Shown: positions 1 to 8,946 of the stretch, in pieces
How the letters are laid out: the number at the start of each line of letters is the position of its first letter
How positions within the stretch are numbered: position 1 is the first letter of the stretch
Assembly: GCA_903848905.1 (NCBI GenBank)
Contig: CAINHP010000246.1
Span: 1 to 52,128, forward strand
Origin: an uncultured Pseudomonadota bacterium
GTDB taxonomy: Bacteria > Pseudomonadota > Gammaproteobacteria > Methylococcales > Methylomonadaceae
DNA: 52,128 nucleotides
Reading direction: 5' to 3'
Program-made: the position numbers and the translations under genes
The notes under the pieces: model-generated
The model's input: the letters and a program-made list of their open reading frames with translations, nothing else
The model's database searches: none
What the model was told of the DNA's origin: nothing

Positions 1-928
1 GCGGATAAAAATATCGACGTCCAAAAATACCGTTTTCTTTTAATGTTTCGTAAAGTGCATCACGATTTTTTTCTACAAAAATGGGGAAATAAGCGTAATT
101 AGCCATGTGTAAACCACTTATTGCACAGCGAATGCCGGTAATGTTTTTTAAGCCTTCACGATAGCGTTCATCAATAACTTGACGTTTAGCCAACGCATCA
201 TCAATACCTTTGAGTTGAAGCAAACCAAATGCCGCATTGATTTCGCTCATTTTGCCATTGATACCCGCTGCAACGACAGTGACTTCATCAACGAAGCCAA
301 AGTTTTTTAAATGATCAATACGACGTTTTGTTTTTTCATCAGGGCAAACGATAGCGCCACCTTCAAAGGTGTTAAACACTTTGGTCGCGTGAAAACTTAA
401 AACAGATAAATCACCATAATTTAAAATACCACCGTTTTGATTTTTTACACCAAAAGCGTGTGCTGCATCGTAAATTACTTTTAAATTGTAGTTGTCTGCA
501 ATGTCTTGAATTCGTTCAACGTCGCAAGGGTTGCCGTAGCAATGCACGGGCATAATCGCTGTGGTTTGCGGGGTAATGGCGGCTTCAATTTTGGCAGGGT
601 CAAGATTGAGTGAGATAGGATCAATGTCGACAAAAACGGGTTTAATACCGTTCCAAAGTAATGAATGGGCTGTTGCCACAAAAGAGTATGGGGTGGTAAT
701 CACTTCACCTGTAATGCGCAAAGCTTGAAGTGCCGTAATGAGTGCAATTGTGCCATTGGTAAATAACGCCAAATGTTTTACGCCCAAATAATTACACAAG
801 GCTTGTTCAAGTTGCTGATGAAATGTACCGCCATTGGTGAGAATTTTATTTTCCCAAATTTGCTCTAAATACGGAATAAATTCTTCAAGTGGTGGCAACG
901 TTGGTTGTGTGACGTAAATATTTTTCAT
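1..928 (-). CDS. DegT/DnrJ/EryC1/StrS-family sugar aminotransferase, VioA-like (partial)
   Basis: PLP-dependent transaminase of the family that aminates dTDP-4-keto-6-deoxysugars for surface polysaccharide. The ATG at 926-928 gives MKNIYVTQPTLPPLEEF, and the product continues past the left edge, so about 309 residues are visible. The PLP-lysine segment SFHATKVFNTFEGG and the cofactor-binding YDAAHAFGV are both present. The whole visible sequence resembles, from memory, VioA, the dTDP-4-amino-4,6-dideoxyglucose transaminase of O-antigen clusters. It starts 11 bases after the nirH stop and so is probably co-transcribed with heme d1 genes, which is unexpected. WecE/FdtB-type transaminases are alternatives; the family is firm, the exact sugar is not. 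Confidence 0.8.
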   Translation of the reverse strand, partial: MKNIYVTQPTLPPLEEFIPYLEQIWENKILTNGGTFHQQLEQALCNYLGVKHLALFTNGTIALITALQALRITGEVITTPYSFVATAHSLLWNGIKPVFVDIDPISLNLDPAKIEAAITPQTTAIMPVHCYGNPCDVERIQDIADNYNLKVIYDAAHAFGVKNQNGGILNYGDLSVLSFHATKVFNTFEGGAIVCPDEKTKRRIDHLKNFGFVDEVTVVAAGINGKMSEINAAFGLLQLKGIDDALAKRQVIDERYREGLKNITGIRCAISGLHMANYAYFPIFVEKNRDALYETLKENGIFGRRYFYP

Positions 929-939
929 TTTTTGAGTGA

Positions 940-1416
940 TTAAGTGGTCGTATAAACGGCGCCACGTTGTTTAAAGCAACGCGAACTAAACAAAATTTGT
1001 TTTTCAACTTCCCTTAAATTGCAATCTTCAATAAGTTGCGCGAGTTGGGCGTTTACCTTGGTTTTATTTTTACCATGAATCATGCAGTATAAGTTATACG
1101 GCCATTCTGGACGCATTGGGCGTTGATAGCATAGCGTGACAAATGAAAGTTTGAGCATTTCTTGTGCCACGAAGTCAATATCTGCTTCAGGTATACGCCA
1201 GACTATCATGGCATTAGCGCGATAACCGAGTGTTGCATGTTTGACAATAATACCTAAACGCTTAATCATGCCCATTTTTTGTAGATGAGTGATTCTTTTG
1301 ATAACTTCAGACTCACTTAAACCGATGCGCTCACCAATGACAGCGTATGGGTGTGAACAAATAGGCAACCCTTTCGCAATTTGTGTCAATAAAAGGGCGT
1401 CTTTATGATCAATCAT
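940..1416 (-). CDS. nirH: Siroheme decarboxylase subunit, NirH-like
   Basis: AsnC/Lrp-fold protein of 158 residues belonging to the NirD/L/G/H group, which decarboxylates siroheme to didecarboxysiroheme on the route to heme d1 of cytochrome cd1 nitrite reductase. An N-terminal winged-helix segment (about residues 1-55) is followed by the family core, with CYQRP, WPYNLYCMIHG and the C-terminal FKQRGA that I associate with NirH. The start codon overlaps the end of nirG by 8 bases, indicating translational coupling. It could be called NirD or NirL instead; the family is certain and the letter is less so. Confidence 0.85.
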   Translation of the reverse strand: MIDHKDALLLTQIAKGLPICSHPYAVIGERIGLSESEVIKRITHLQKMGMIKRLGIIVKHATLGYRANAMIVWRIPEADIDFVAQEMLKLSFVTLCYQRPMRPEWPYNLYCMIHGKNKTKVNAQLAQLIEDCNLREVEKQILFSSRCFKQRGAVYTTT

Positions 1417-1873
1417 TGGTTAAGTCCAAGTGAAAACTCAAATCAATAAAAAATTCTTTGATAAGAGGGAAACGCAAAACAGGGTAACCCGATTCGGTTT
1501 CGATAGAGGTGATCACATTATCTAAATGCGCGGCATTTTGGGCAATTAGCACAAACCAGAGATTCACCTCATGCTCACGCTCGTAATTGTGGTTCACTTC
1601 AGTGTATTGATTGATTTGCGCCGCAACACGTTCAATCTCATTTTCGGGAACCGACATTGCGGCAAGCGTACTCACGCCAATTTGATTGGGAGGAATAATG
1701 GCGCCAATACGACTAATACAGTGTTTTTCATCTAATTCGTTTAATGCGTCGAGTACGTCATTTTCACTCACGCCAAGTTGTTTTGCGATATCTGCGTAAG
1801 GCTTTGGCGTGAGTGGAAAATTTCGCTGAAAATCATTGAGTAACTTTTTTTGTAAATCGGACAATTTAAGCAC
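1409..1873 (-). CDS. nirG: Siroheme decarboxylase subunit, NirG-like
   Basis: Second AsnC/Lrp-like subunit (154 residues), expected to pair with NirH in siroheme decarboxylation. The start is GTG at 1871-1873, two bases after the nirF stop. Family marks are the N-terminal helix-turn-helix region, RIGAIIPPNQIGVSTLAAM near the middle, and NHNYEREHEVNLWFV, whose histidines match those of NirG-type subunits. Although the fold is that of a transcription regulator, the context makes an enzymatic role far more likely than DNA binding. The order nirF-nirG-nirH matches part of known nir operons; nirD, nirL, nirE and nirJ are not in the window. Confidence 0.85.
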   Translation of the reverse strand: MLKLSDLQKKLLNDFQRNFPLTPKPYADIAKQLGVSENDVLDALNELDEKHCISRIGAIIPPNQIGVSTLAAMSVPENEIERVAAQINQYTEVNHNYEREHEVNLWFVLIAQNAAHLDNVITSIETESGYPVLRFPLIKEFFIDLSFHLDLTND

Positions 1874-1875
1874 AA

Positions 1876-3048
1876 TTACATTCCGATTTTATGCGCTCGA
1901 GCGCTAAAGAAAATACCATTAGGCTTGTCGGCAGGCAGTCGTGTAATTTCGCTAAGCGTGGCAGTATCGTAAACAACAACTTGATTATCATCGCGTACGG
2001 CAACCCACACGTTTTCACCGCGCGGTGAAAATTCAAAATGCAGTACGGCTTTACCAGGATTGAGCGTGTTTGTGACACTTAATGAACTGGCATCAATGAT
2101 TTGAACTTTATCATTGTTGGGTAGCGCAAAATTAACCCAAATTTGCCGCCCATCAGGTCTTGCCATGACAAAAACAGGTTGCCCTAAAACGGGAATCGTT
2201 TTGACAAGTTGCCACGTGCGATTATCCACTACCAGCACTTCATGTCGTCCAATTGCTGGCACAAAGACATAATCACTTGTCATTGCCCAGCCTTCAAAAT
2301 GCGGCATTTTATAAATGGGCAGTTGCTCGTCGTCTTTGCCGTAATTTTCAAGCACCCGCTTGACGCCATTTTCGGGATGCCATAAATCCAGTAAAGCCAA
2401 GCCTTTTTCTGCAAATAATCCGGCGATGTAATAACGCCCATCTGCTGAAATCATAGCGTCATAAGGCTGTTTTCCAATGTTTTTGAATTTTTGAATTTTA
2501 GGATTCGCAATGTCGTTGACATCAATGACCCAAATTTCACCTGCATCAAATAAGCTCACGACAAAACGATGGTTTGGTGCATCGACAAGGCCAACGGTTT
2601 TGGATAATTGATTGTCCCCGTAACTGGCTGGAATATCGGCTAATAATTCCAGTGTCTCTGCCGAAAATAGTTTGACACCGGGAGGGGAATAGTTAGAAAC
2701 TGCAATAATACGGCCATCTTGAGAAATTGCACCGCCAATACTATTGCCCCCTTGAATTATTCGATGGCTGACCTCATCTTGTAGTAAATCTATTTTACTT
2801 AGGCCGCCATCGCGTCCAAAAATATAGGCAAAACGCTCATCACGAGAGAAAACAACCGAGGCGTGCGATAAATCGCCGAGGTTTTCAATTCGCGCTAATT
2901 GTGTTTTTTGCGTGGTATTCATAATGAGCACTGAATGTGCTTCACGCTCGATGACCACGCCTAAGTCGCCAGTGGGGCGCATCTCATCGGCACTCGCAAT
3001 TGGGCTTATGAGTAAACCGAGGCTTAAAAAAGAAACAAATTTGTTCAT
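1876..3048 (-). CDS. nirF: NirF, heme d1 biosynthesis protein (cytochrome d1-like beta propeller)
   Basis: Product of 390 residues with an N-terminal signal peptide (about residues 1-20, ending ASADE), so it is exported. The remainder is a run of beta-propeller blades of the cytochrome d1 type, for example VVIEREAHSVLIMNT, FSRDERFAYIFGRDGG and SQDGRIIAVSNY. In the known pathway NirF acts in the periplasm at the last stage, oxidising dihydro-heme d1. It is the first gene of the nirFGH-aminotransferase unit and is divergent from rpoH across 133 bases. I found no FNR/DNR-type TTGAT-N4-ATCAA box there. It lacks the heme c domain of NirS, so it is not the reductase itself. Confidence 0.9.
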   Translation of the reverse strand: MNKFVSFLSLGLLISPIASADEMRPTGDLGVVIEREAHSVLIMNTTQKTQLARIENLGDLSHASVVFSRDERFAYIFGRDGGLSKIDLLQDEVSHRIIQGGNSIGGAISQDGRIIAVSNYSPPGVKLFSAETLELLADIPASYGDNQLSKTVGLVDAPNHRFVVSLFDAGEIWVIDVNDIANPKIQKFKNIGKQPYDAMISADGRYYIAGLFAEKGLALLDLWHPENGVKRVLENYGKDDEQLPIYKMPHFEGWAMTSDYVFVPAIGRHEVLVVDNRTWQLVKTIPVLGQPVFVMARPDGRQIWVNFALPNNDKVQIIDASSLSVTNTLNPGKAVLHFEFSPRGENVWVAVRDDNQVVVYDTATLSEITRLPADKPNGIFFSARAHKIGM

Positions 3049-3181
3049 ATTTCGATTAATTGAACTTTAAAGTGAGTGGTTAAATTGTTCGGTCTATGAT
3101 ATCAAGAAAAATAATGAAATATTGTTTAAAAATGTTAAAATTATTCGCATTAAGATTTAACGATACACAAGGGTTTTATTT

Positions 3182-4039
3182 ATGACAAACGCTTTAGCTA
3201 TACCTGTAAATTTATCTGTTGGAACGTTTGACGCTTACTTAAATGTTGTTCGTCAAATTCCACAATTAACAGTTGAAGAAGAATACGATCTTGCTTGTCG
3301 ATTCCATGATGAAGGCGACTTGGAAGCCGCGCGTCAATTAGTGATGACAAATTTACGTTTTGTTGTACATATTGCGCGTGGCTATAGTGGCTATGGATTG
3401 TCTATGCCAGATATCATTCAAGAAGGCAATGTAGGCCTCATGAAAGCGGTGAAACGCTATGATCCCCATGTAGGTGTTCGCTTAGTGTCTTTTGCGGTGC
3501 ATTGGATTAAAGCAGAAATTCACGAATATGTGATTAAAAATTGGGGCATTGTTAAAGTTGCTACCACTAAAGCGCAACGTAAATTATTTTTTAATTTGCG
3601 CAAAGCGAAAAAAGATTTGAATTGGCTTTCACACGATGATGCAATCGCCATTGCGGATGATTTAAACGTTAATCTAAGTGATGTTTACGAAATGGAAAAA
3701 CGTTTAGGTAATCATGATGTATCGTTTGATATGTCGGGTGACGATACCGATGATGAAAATTACTCGGCCCCAGTGAATTATTTGCAAACATACCATAGCG
3801 ATCCTGCTGAATTGCTCGAGGCGTCCGATTGGAAAGGTAATGAACATGAATTGTTAACCGAAGCGCTAAAAGTACTTGATGAGCGCAGTTTAGATATTTT
3901 ATCGAGTCGCTGGCTCGTTGAGAAAAAAGCGACGCTGCAAGAATTAGCTGAAAAATACAATGTATCGGCTGAGCGTATAAGGCAGCTCGAGCAAAATGCA
4001 ATGAAAAAATTACGCAGTGCAAGTGTTTTTGTCGCGTAG
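3182..4039 (+). CDS. rpoH: RNA polymerase heat-shock sigma factor sigma-32
   Basis: Sigma-70 family protein of 285 residues, the same size as E. coli RpoH (284). Region 2 holds [21 protein letters not shown] and [19 protein letters not shown]; the RpoH box [13 protein letters not shown] follows near residue 130 and separates sigma-32 from RpoD and RpoS. Region 4 ends with a helix-turn-helix ([20 protein letters not shown]). It directs transcription of chaperone and protease genes after heat shock. The gene stands alone, divergent from nirF, and ends in a strong terminator. E. coli rpoH lies beside ftsEX; that context is absent here. Confidence 0.96.
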   Translation: MTNALAIPVNLSVGTFDAYLNVVRQIPQLTVEEEYDLACRFHDEGDLEAARQLVMTNLRFVVHIARGYSGYGLSMPDIIQEGNVGLMKAVKRYDPHVGVRLVSFAVHWIKAEIHEYVIKNWGIVKVATTKAQRKLFFNLRKAKKDLNWLSHDDAIAIADDLNVNLSDVYEMEKRLGNHDVSFDMSGDDTDDENYSAPVNYLQTYHSDPAELLEASDWKGNEHELLTEALKVLDERSLDILSSRWLVEKKATLQELAEKYNVSAERIRQLEQNAMKKLRSASVFVA

Positions 4040-4064
4040 TATTTTTTAATCGTAATATTGAAAG

Positions 4065-4099
4065 CCTTCTGCGCAATTTTTGCGTAGAAGGTTTTTTTT
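4065..4099 (+). terminator. Rho-independent terminator of rpoH
   Basis: A 12-bp stem (4065-4076 with 4080-4091, one G-T pair) and a 3-base loop are followed by eight T. It lies 25 bases after the rpoH stop and separates it from the convergent rng. Confidence 0.9.
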
Positions 4100-4105
4100 A
4101 TGCCG

Positions 4106-5560
4106 CTACAATAAGACGACATCGTATTGTTCTTGGTTATAGCTGGTTTCAGAGCGGAATTTTATTTGCACATTGATAAATAATTCAAGTTCGGTGAGCA
4201 TGTCAGCTTTTTCATCAAGTAACATTTCAACGACTTCCTGCGAAGCGAGTACGAGAATTTTCTGAACATTGTATTGGCGAACTTCTCGAATAATTTCACG
4301 GAAAATTTCAAGGCAAATGGTTTCTGCAGTTTTTAATACGCCCCGTCCTCCACAAGCAGGGCAGGGTTCACATAGTATGTGTTCCAAACTTTCTTGTGTG
4401 CGTTTACGTGTCATTTCAACCAATCCTAAAATAGACACTTCCGTGATTTTGGTTTTCGAGCGATCTTTTTCCAAGTGACGCTCTAGCGCTTGCAATACTT
4501 GATCTTGATGATCGGTGCTTTTCATATCGATAAAATCAATGATGATTATGCCCCCTAAATTACGCAGTCGCAGTTGCCTTGCAATAGTTTGTGCGGCTTC
4601 TAAATTGGTTTTAAAAATGGTTTCTTCTAAATTTCGACCTCCGACATAGCTACCTGTATTAACATCAACGGTTGTCATCGATTCGGTTTGATCAAAGACT
4701 AAATGCCCCCCAGATTTCAGTAATACTTTTCGTGCTAAGGCTTTTTGAATTTCATCTTCTACGCTATAAATATCAAAAACAGGGCATTCGCCAGTGTAAT
4801 GCTCAATGACAGGAATAATTTCGGGAACAAAAATTTCAGCGAATTCAATGAGTCTTTGATAGGTTTCTTTTGAGTCAACGCGGACACGTTCAATGCCTTC
4901 ACGGTATAAATCACGCAATGTGCGAACACTGAGTGGTAAATCTTTATGTATAAATTGTTTTGGTGCAGCCGTGGCAATTTTGATGTGAATGGATTCCCAT
5001 AATTTAAGCAAAAATTCCATGTCCGCAATTAATACCGATTCCTCGACGCATTCAGCCGCTGTTCGTGCAATAAAACTACCGCAATTGTTTGCTTGTCTAA
5101 ATTGCTCTAAACAGTTTTTTAAACGTGTTCGTTCTTCGAGGCTTTCAATGCGCTGAGAAACGCCCGTATTTAACGAATAAGGCATGTAAACTTGAAAACG
5201 TGATGGAATGGATATGTCCGTTGTTAATCGGGCGCCTTTAGTCCCCAGGGGGTCTTTAAATACTTGAACAATGACATGTTGTCCTTCATGTAAGTAATGC
5301 TCAATATTGGCAGAGCCTTTTTTTTCTAACTCTTTTGGGCACAAATCAGATAAATGCAAAAAAGCGGTGCGCGGTAATCCAATATCCACAAAGGCTGCTT
5401 GCATACCAGGTAGAACGCGACAGACTTCCCCTTTGTAAATATTCCCAATTAAGCCAACTTTACAACTGCGCTCAATAATAAGCTCTTGCAATACGCCATT
5501 TTCAATGACGGCAACACGGGTTTCGGGTGGGGTGACGTTAATTAAAATTTCTTCACTCAT
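4106..5560 (-). CDS. rng: Ribonuclease G
   Basis: Single-strand-specific endoribonuclease of the RNase E/G family, which matures the 5' end of 16S rRNA and takes part in mRNA decay. The 484 residues match E. coli RNase G (489), and the protein lacks the long RNase E C-terminal scaffold. The S1-like domain is near residues 38-125 (GNIYKGEVCRVLPGMQAAFVDIG). The catalytic core has TVDVNTGS and the Asp-containing IIIDFIDMK, and the zinc-link is CPACGGRG. It overlaps the end of maf by 4 bases (ATGA), the conserved maf-rng pairing, so the two are translationally coupled. Confidence 0.96.
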   Translation of the reverse strand: MSEEILINVTPPETRVAVIENGVLQELIIERSCKVGLIGNIYKGEVCRVLPGMQAAFVDIGLPRTAFLHLSDLCPKELEKKGSANIEHYLHEGQHVIVQVFKDPLGTKGARLTTDISIPSRFQVYMPYSLNTGVSQRIESLEERTRLKNCLEQFRQANNCGSFIARTAAECVEESVLIADMEFLLKLWESIHIKIATAAPKQFIHKDLPLSVRTLRDLYREGIERVRVDSKETYQRLIEFAEIFVPEIIPVIEHYTGECPVFDIYSVEDEIQKALARKVLLKSGGHLVFDQTESMTTVDVNTGSYVGGRNLEETIFKTNLEAAQTIARQLRLRNLGGIIIIDFIDMKSTDHQDQVLQALERHLEKDRSKTKITEVSILGLVEMTRKRTQESLEHILCEPCPACGGRGVLKTAETICLEIFREIIREVRQYNVQKILVLASQEVVEMLLDEKADMLTELELFINVQIKFRSETSYNQEQYDVVLL

Positions 5561-6129
5561 GCCAGTAACTCAATGCCTTCAAGACGCAGTAATTGCGCGG
5601 TTTCAAAAAGAGGTAGCCCCATAACGCCTGAGAAACTGCCATTAATTCGCTCAATGAATAAACTGCCTTGTCCTTGAATGGCATAACTGCCCGCCTTGTC
5701 GAATGGTTCGCTACTGTTGCAGTATGCCTGTATTTCGTCTTCTAAGAGCGCTCTAAACGTCACTTGCGTTACGCTTAATGCACTGTGTGCCTTATTGCCC
5801 TTTAAAGCTATTGCAGTGAATACATGATGTGTTTTTCCCGATAATTCACGGAGCATGGCTAGTGCGTCTTCTTTATCGTTTGGTTTGCCCCTAATTTTGC
5901 CTTCTAAAACAACGACAGTATCTGCGGCAAGAACGGGAAGATGTGGATTAAATTTTTGAATACAGGCGGCTACTTTTTGATCTGCAAGGCGCTGTACATA
6001 GCTTTCGGGCGATTCGTTTAGTAAGGGCGTTTCGTCAATATCTGCAATTTGAACAATATGGGAAACATGAATTTGCTCAAGTAATTCTCGGCGGCGAGGT
6101 GAGGCGGATGCAAGAACAATTTTTGGCAT
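5557..6129 (-). CDS. maf: Maf-family nucleoside triphosphate pyrophosphatase (YhdE type)
   Basis: House-cleaning pyrophosphatase of 190 residues that hydrolyses dTTP/UTP and modified relatives to the monophosphate. It opens with the family signature ASASPRRRELLEQ, and has ADTVVVLEGKIRGKP (metal and base site) and DKAGSYAIQGQGSLFIERINGS. Position directly before rng, as in E. coli where yhdE precedes rng, supports the YhdE subgroup. Older annotation calls it a septum formation inhibitor. The start is the ATG at 6127-6129; upstream is an AT-rich 209-base gap shared with the divergent 63-residue protein. Confidence 0.93.
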   Translation of the reverse strand: MPKIVLASASPRRRELLEQIHVSHIVQIADIDETPLLNESPESYVQRLADQKVAACIQKFNPHLPVLAADTVVVLEGKIRGKPNDKEDALAMLRELSGKTHHVFTAIALKGNKAHSALSVTQVTFRALLEDEIQAYCNSSEPFDKAGSYAIQGQGSLFIERINGSFSGVMGLPLFETAQLLRLEGIELLA

Positions 6130-6233
6130 AAAAAGGCAATGAGTGAGGGTTAAATGGAGTGATTATATTAGTCTAATTATTTAATAAATAAAGTAATTTT
6201 AAAAAGCATAAAAATAATTTTTAATTTATAGCT

Positions 6234-6261
6234 TTGACATTTGTTGAGTTCATGGTAAAAA
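6234..6261 (+). promoter_or_regulatory. Sigma-70-type promoter of the 63-residue membrane protein
   Basis: A perfect -35 TTGACA at 6234-6239 is followed after 16 bases by TAAAAA at 6256-6261, preceded by TGG. The predicted start near 6268 leaves a leader of about 70 bases with a ribosome site (ACGAGG) before the ATG at 6339. Confidence 0.6.
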
Positions 6262-6338
6262 TATACCCGTCGTTTAAGGCGACCTCTTTGAAGAGAGAGA
6301 TTAACAAATAATTATAATAACGTTACGAGGATTTAGCG

Positions 6339-6530
6339 ATGACTGATACACATGAAGAAAAAGATTATTTCTGGTTCTATATTGCTGGTTTAATTGCGGT
6401 AACTATCGTTTTAGTTTTAATGTTAAAAGCTGACGAAACTAAACATTTGCAAAGCGGTGCAGTAGCACAAAGCCAAGCAGAAGTTTTTGCAAAAATTGAA
6501 AACAAGCATCGCAACAACAACACTAACTAA
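6339..6530 (+). CDS. Small single-span membrane protein, unknown function
   Basis: A 63-residue protein I do not recognise. An acidic N-terminus (TDTHEEKDY) is followed by one clear membrane helix (about residues 11-27, FYIAGLIAVTIVLVLML) and a polar C-terminal tail rich in Gln, Lys and Asn. The acidic N-terminus and basic residue after the helix do not fix the topology firmly. It has its own promoter with a perfect -35, a good ribosome site and a 16-bp perfect terminator, so it is a monocistronic and probably well-expressed gene. Size and shape would suit a small accessory subunit of a membrane complex, but nothing proves that. Confidence 0.8.
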   Translation: MTDTHEEKDYFWFYIAGLIAVTIVLVLMLKADETKHLQSGAVAQSQAEVFAKIENKHRNNNTN

Positions 6531-6582
6531 TTTCTTTATTTTAGCTATTAAGCTAAAAATAATTACATAAGTTATTTGTTTA

Positions 6583-6624
6583 TTAGCCCCACTTTTGATA
6601 ATTCAAAAGTGGGGCTAATTTGTT
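6583..6624. terminator. Bidirectional terminator between the small membrane protein and lpxD
   Basis: A perfect 16-bp stem (6583-6598 with 6603-6618) with a 4-base loop TAAT. It is followed by a T-containing tract on the plus strand and flanked by AT-rich sequence on the other side. It serves the convergent genes on either side. Confidence 0.85.
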
Positions 6625-7679
6625 TAAGGAGCTTCGTTTTTGGATTCTAATTCTGCTAGGCGCTCTTCTAATCGTTTAATCTTCTTTACTAAATCCGGTA
6701 ATTGCGCAATGGCAATTTGTTCACGATAAGCAACGCGCTTTTCTTTTGCTGGACTTCCAAATACTTGTGTTTTTGCTTCAACATCATTTGCAACCCCTGC
6801 ACGTGCCATGACTACCGCACCTTGTCCAATTTTGACATGATCTGCAATACCCGCGCTACCCGCTAAAATAGCATAATTATCGATGGTGCAAGAGCCTGAA
6901 ATACCTGCTTGACCACAAACGATAACGTGTTGACCAATCTTATTGTTATGACCAATTTGTACTAAATTATCAATTTTGCTACCTTTGCCAATCAATGTGC
7001 TCCCTAGTGCGCCGCGATCAACGCATGTATTGGCTCCAATTTCAACGTTATTACCAATGACAACATTTCCTACTTGCGGAACTTTAAGGTGGGCTCCATC
7101 GCGAAATTTATAGCCAAAACCATCTGCGCCAATAATCGCGCCCGAATGAATAATAACGTTATCCCCTAATTCAACATCATCGTAAAGCACGGCATAGGGG
7201 TAAATAAGGCAGTTTTTACCTATTTTACTGTTTTTGCCAATACACGCGCCGGTTAAAATGGATGTGTTATCACCGATTTCAACGTTTTCATCAATCACGG
7301 CAAACGCACCAATATGGACATTTCTTCCATAGGAGGTGGTTTTAGCGACCACGGCTTGGGGGGAGATTGTTGGGGTATAAACCGTTTGTGGGTGAAGAAG
7401 CGTAACGGCCTTTATAAATGCTCTTTCGGGGTCGGCGCAGCGCAGTAAAATCAATGATTCTGAAATATCTTGCGTATCAAAATCCGCTTTTATAAAACAG
7501 GCTGAGGCTCGAGTTGTTTGTGCGAAATGTCGGTAACTCGCTTGAGTTAATTGGGTTACTTGTCCTACTTGTGCCGCGGCAATATCGTTTGCTGCGGTAA
7601 TAAGAACCTTAGAATATGAATCGTTACCTTCCATGGTTGCTCCGCAAAGGGTCGCCAATTCATGAATTGTGATTGCCAT
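6624..7679 (-). CDS. lpxD: UDP-3-O-(3-hydroxyacyl)glucosamine N-acyltransferase
   Basis: Third enzyme of lipid A synthesis, adding a 3-hydroxyacyl chain to the 2-amino group of UDP-3-O-acylglucosamine. The 351 residues match the family size (341 in E. coli). An N-terminal uridine-binding domain (about 1-100) is followed by a long left-handed beta helix of hexapeptide repeats (about 105-300), with the catalytic-His region [13 protein letters not shown] and a C-terminal helical tail ([21 protein letters not shown]). The usual neighbours fabZ, lpxA and bamA are absent. It follows moaC after 30 bases, so it may be read from the moaC operon. Confidence 0.95.
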   Translation of the reverse strand: MAITIHELATLCGATMEGNDSYSKVLITAANDIAAAQVGQVTQLTQASYRHFAQTTRASACFIKADFDTQDISESLILLRCADPERAFIKAVTLLHPQTVYTPTISPQAVVAKTTSYGRNVHIGAFAVIDENVEIGDNTSILTGACIGKNSKIGKNCLIYPYAVLYDDVELGDNVIIHSGAIIGADGFGYKFRDGAHLKVPQVGNVVIGNNVEIGANTCVDRGALGSTLIGKGSKIDNLVQIGHNNKIGQHVIVCGQAGISGSCTIDNYAILAGSAGIADHVKIGQGAVVMARAGVANDVEAKTQVFGSPAKEKRVAYREQIAIAQLPDLVKKIKRLEERLAELESKNEAP

Positions 7680-7709
7680 TTTTTTATCCTTATCTATTTT
7701 TTAATAATG

Positions 7710-8201
7710 TTAAACGTGCTCGCACGCTGACCAGTGACCCGATTGGCCCCCTGATTTTTCAAGTAATCGAACACCGTGAATGACCATGCCACGATCAACA
7801 GCTTTGCACATATCATAAATGGTGAGTAAAGCCACTTGCGTAGCAACAAGGGCTTCCATTTCTACGCCAGTTTGCCCTGATGTTTTAACGGTGACCTGGC
7901 AGCGAATACGTTGCTTTTCAATATCTGTGGTCAAATCAATGTCGACATGAGTTAGGGCAAGTGGGTGGCAGAGTGGAATTAAATTTGCGGTTTGCTTGCT
8001 CGCCATAATGCCAGCAATGCGCGCAATACCCAGTACATCACCTTTTTTATGTCCGCCTTGAAGAATTAAATCTAGGGTATTGGGCTCTAAACTAATAAAC
8101 CCTTCGGTAATAGCGACGCGTGAGGTGACGTTTTTATTGCCCACGTCAACCATGTGTGCCTCACCTGCTGCGTTGAAATGGGTAAGATGTGTTTTTGTCA
8201 T
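7710..8201 (-). CDS. moaC: Cyclic pyranopterin monophosphate synthase MoaC
   Basis: Molybdenum cofactor enzyme that converts the MoaA product into cyclic pyranopterin monophosphate. The 163 residues match the family (161 in E. coli) with full-length similarity: [14 protein letters not shown] at the N-terminus, [16 protein letters not shown], the active-site [16 protein letters not shown] and the lysine-containing [10 protein letters not shown]. moaA, moaD and moaE are not adjacent; mobA lies about 20 kb away. It follows the methyltransferase gene after 9 bases on the same strand. Confidence 0.96.
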   Translation of the reverse strand: MTKTHLTHFNAAGEAHMVDVGNKNVTSRVAITEGFISLEPNTLDLILQGGHKKGDVLGIARIAGIMASKQTANLIPLCHPLALTHVDIDLTTDIEKQRIRCQVTVKTSGQTGVEMEALVATQVALLTIYDMCKAVDRGMVIHGVRLLEKSGGQSGHWSACEHV

Positions 8202-8210
8202 GCAAGTATT

Positions 8211-8942
8211 TTAAGGTTTAACAGCAGTGACAAGTGCATTCACACCACTGCGATAGGATAAATTTATGGCCATAAATCCTGTCTCATGTAATGTTTCCAA
8301 TGCTGGCGTTTCGCGCATAATATGATTCTCCGATTCATCATTAAACAAATGAATAATCCAATGTTCTAATAAATCGAGTTTATTCTCGGCGACTAATACG
8401 CGAAAATACCCAGCAACTTCGTCTTGAGTGGTTTTGGTATGCTGTGAAATATTATCGAGTGCATAACGATCCCCATTGATGAACTTTCCACCCGGTTTTA
8501 AAACGCGATAGATTTCGGCAATGACGTCACTGCGGTAACTATTTAAAAAATTATGGAGTGTATAAGCCGATGCGATAACGTCAACACTTGCGCTTGGTAA
8601 ATAGTGTAGCGCGGAGAGTGCGTCAACAGGGGAAAACGTGAGTTGCCTCGACTCAACCCATGATTTGAGATGATTTTTGGCTTGTTCTTGCATGACGGGT
8701 TCACTATCTACGCTCAAAATACGTGTATTTTCAGCGGCATTAAGCAGAGAAAGTGTCGTGATGCCTGTTCCACCACCCAGTTCAACAACGTTGAGTTTGT
8801 CATTTTTCTTACGTGCAGCAAATTGCGCAAGGGCTTCACCGACTAAGTGACTCATTTTAGTCGCTTCTGGGCAAATTAAATTGAGTGTATCGTAATCTTT
8901 TCCAATAATGCCCGAAAATAAAGCATCGTAATTTTCACTCAT
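8211..8942 (-). CDS. Class I SAM-dependent methyltransferase, substrate unknown
   Basis: A 243-residue protein starting at the ATG at 8940-8942 (MSENYDALF), with AAGGAA 11 bases upstream inside the end of the DUF1244 gene. A longer frame exists upstream but would lie over that gene. Motif I is VVELGGGTGITTLSLL, the acidic ribose-binding residue is in ILSVDSEP, and motif IV/V is VIASAYTLHNF followed by YRVLKPGGKF. The acceptor cannot be read from the sequence. It is sandwiched between a DUF1244 gene and moaC. Confidence 0.82.
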   Translation of the reverse strand: MSENYDALFSGIIGKDYDTLNLICPEATKMSHLVGEALAQFAARKKNDKLNVVELGGGTGITTLSLLNAAENTRILSVDSEPVMQEQAKNHLKSWVESRQLTFSPVDALSALHYLPSASVDVIASAYTLHNFLNSYRSDVIAEIYRVLKPGGKFINGDRYALDNISQHTKTTQDEVAGYFRVLVAENKLDLLEHWIIHLFNDESENHIMRETPALETLHETGFMAINLSYRSGVNALVTAVKP

Positions 8943-8946
8943 AAAT

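Noticed and set aside
3049-3181. FNR/DNR box between nirF and rpoH, suggested by TTGATATCAT
   Set aside because: The second half-site ATCAA is not at the required spacing.
4759-5028. 89-codon minus-strand frame inside rng, and similar frames inside other genes
   Set aside because: Fully inside a well-conserved gene in another frame and without family similarity.
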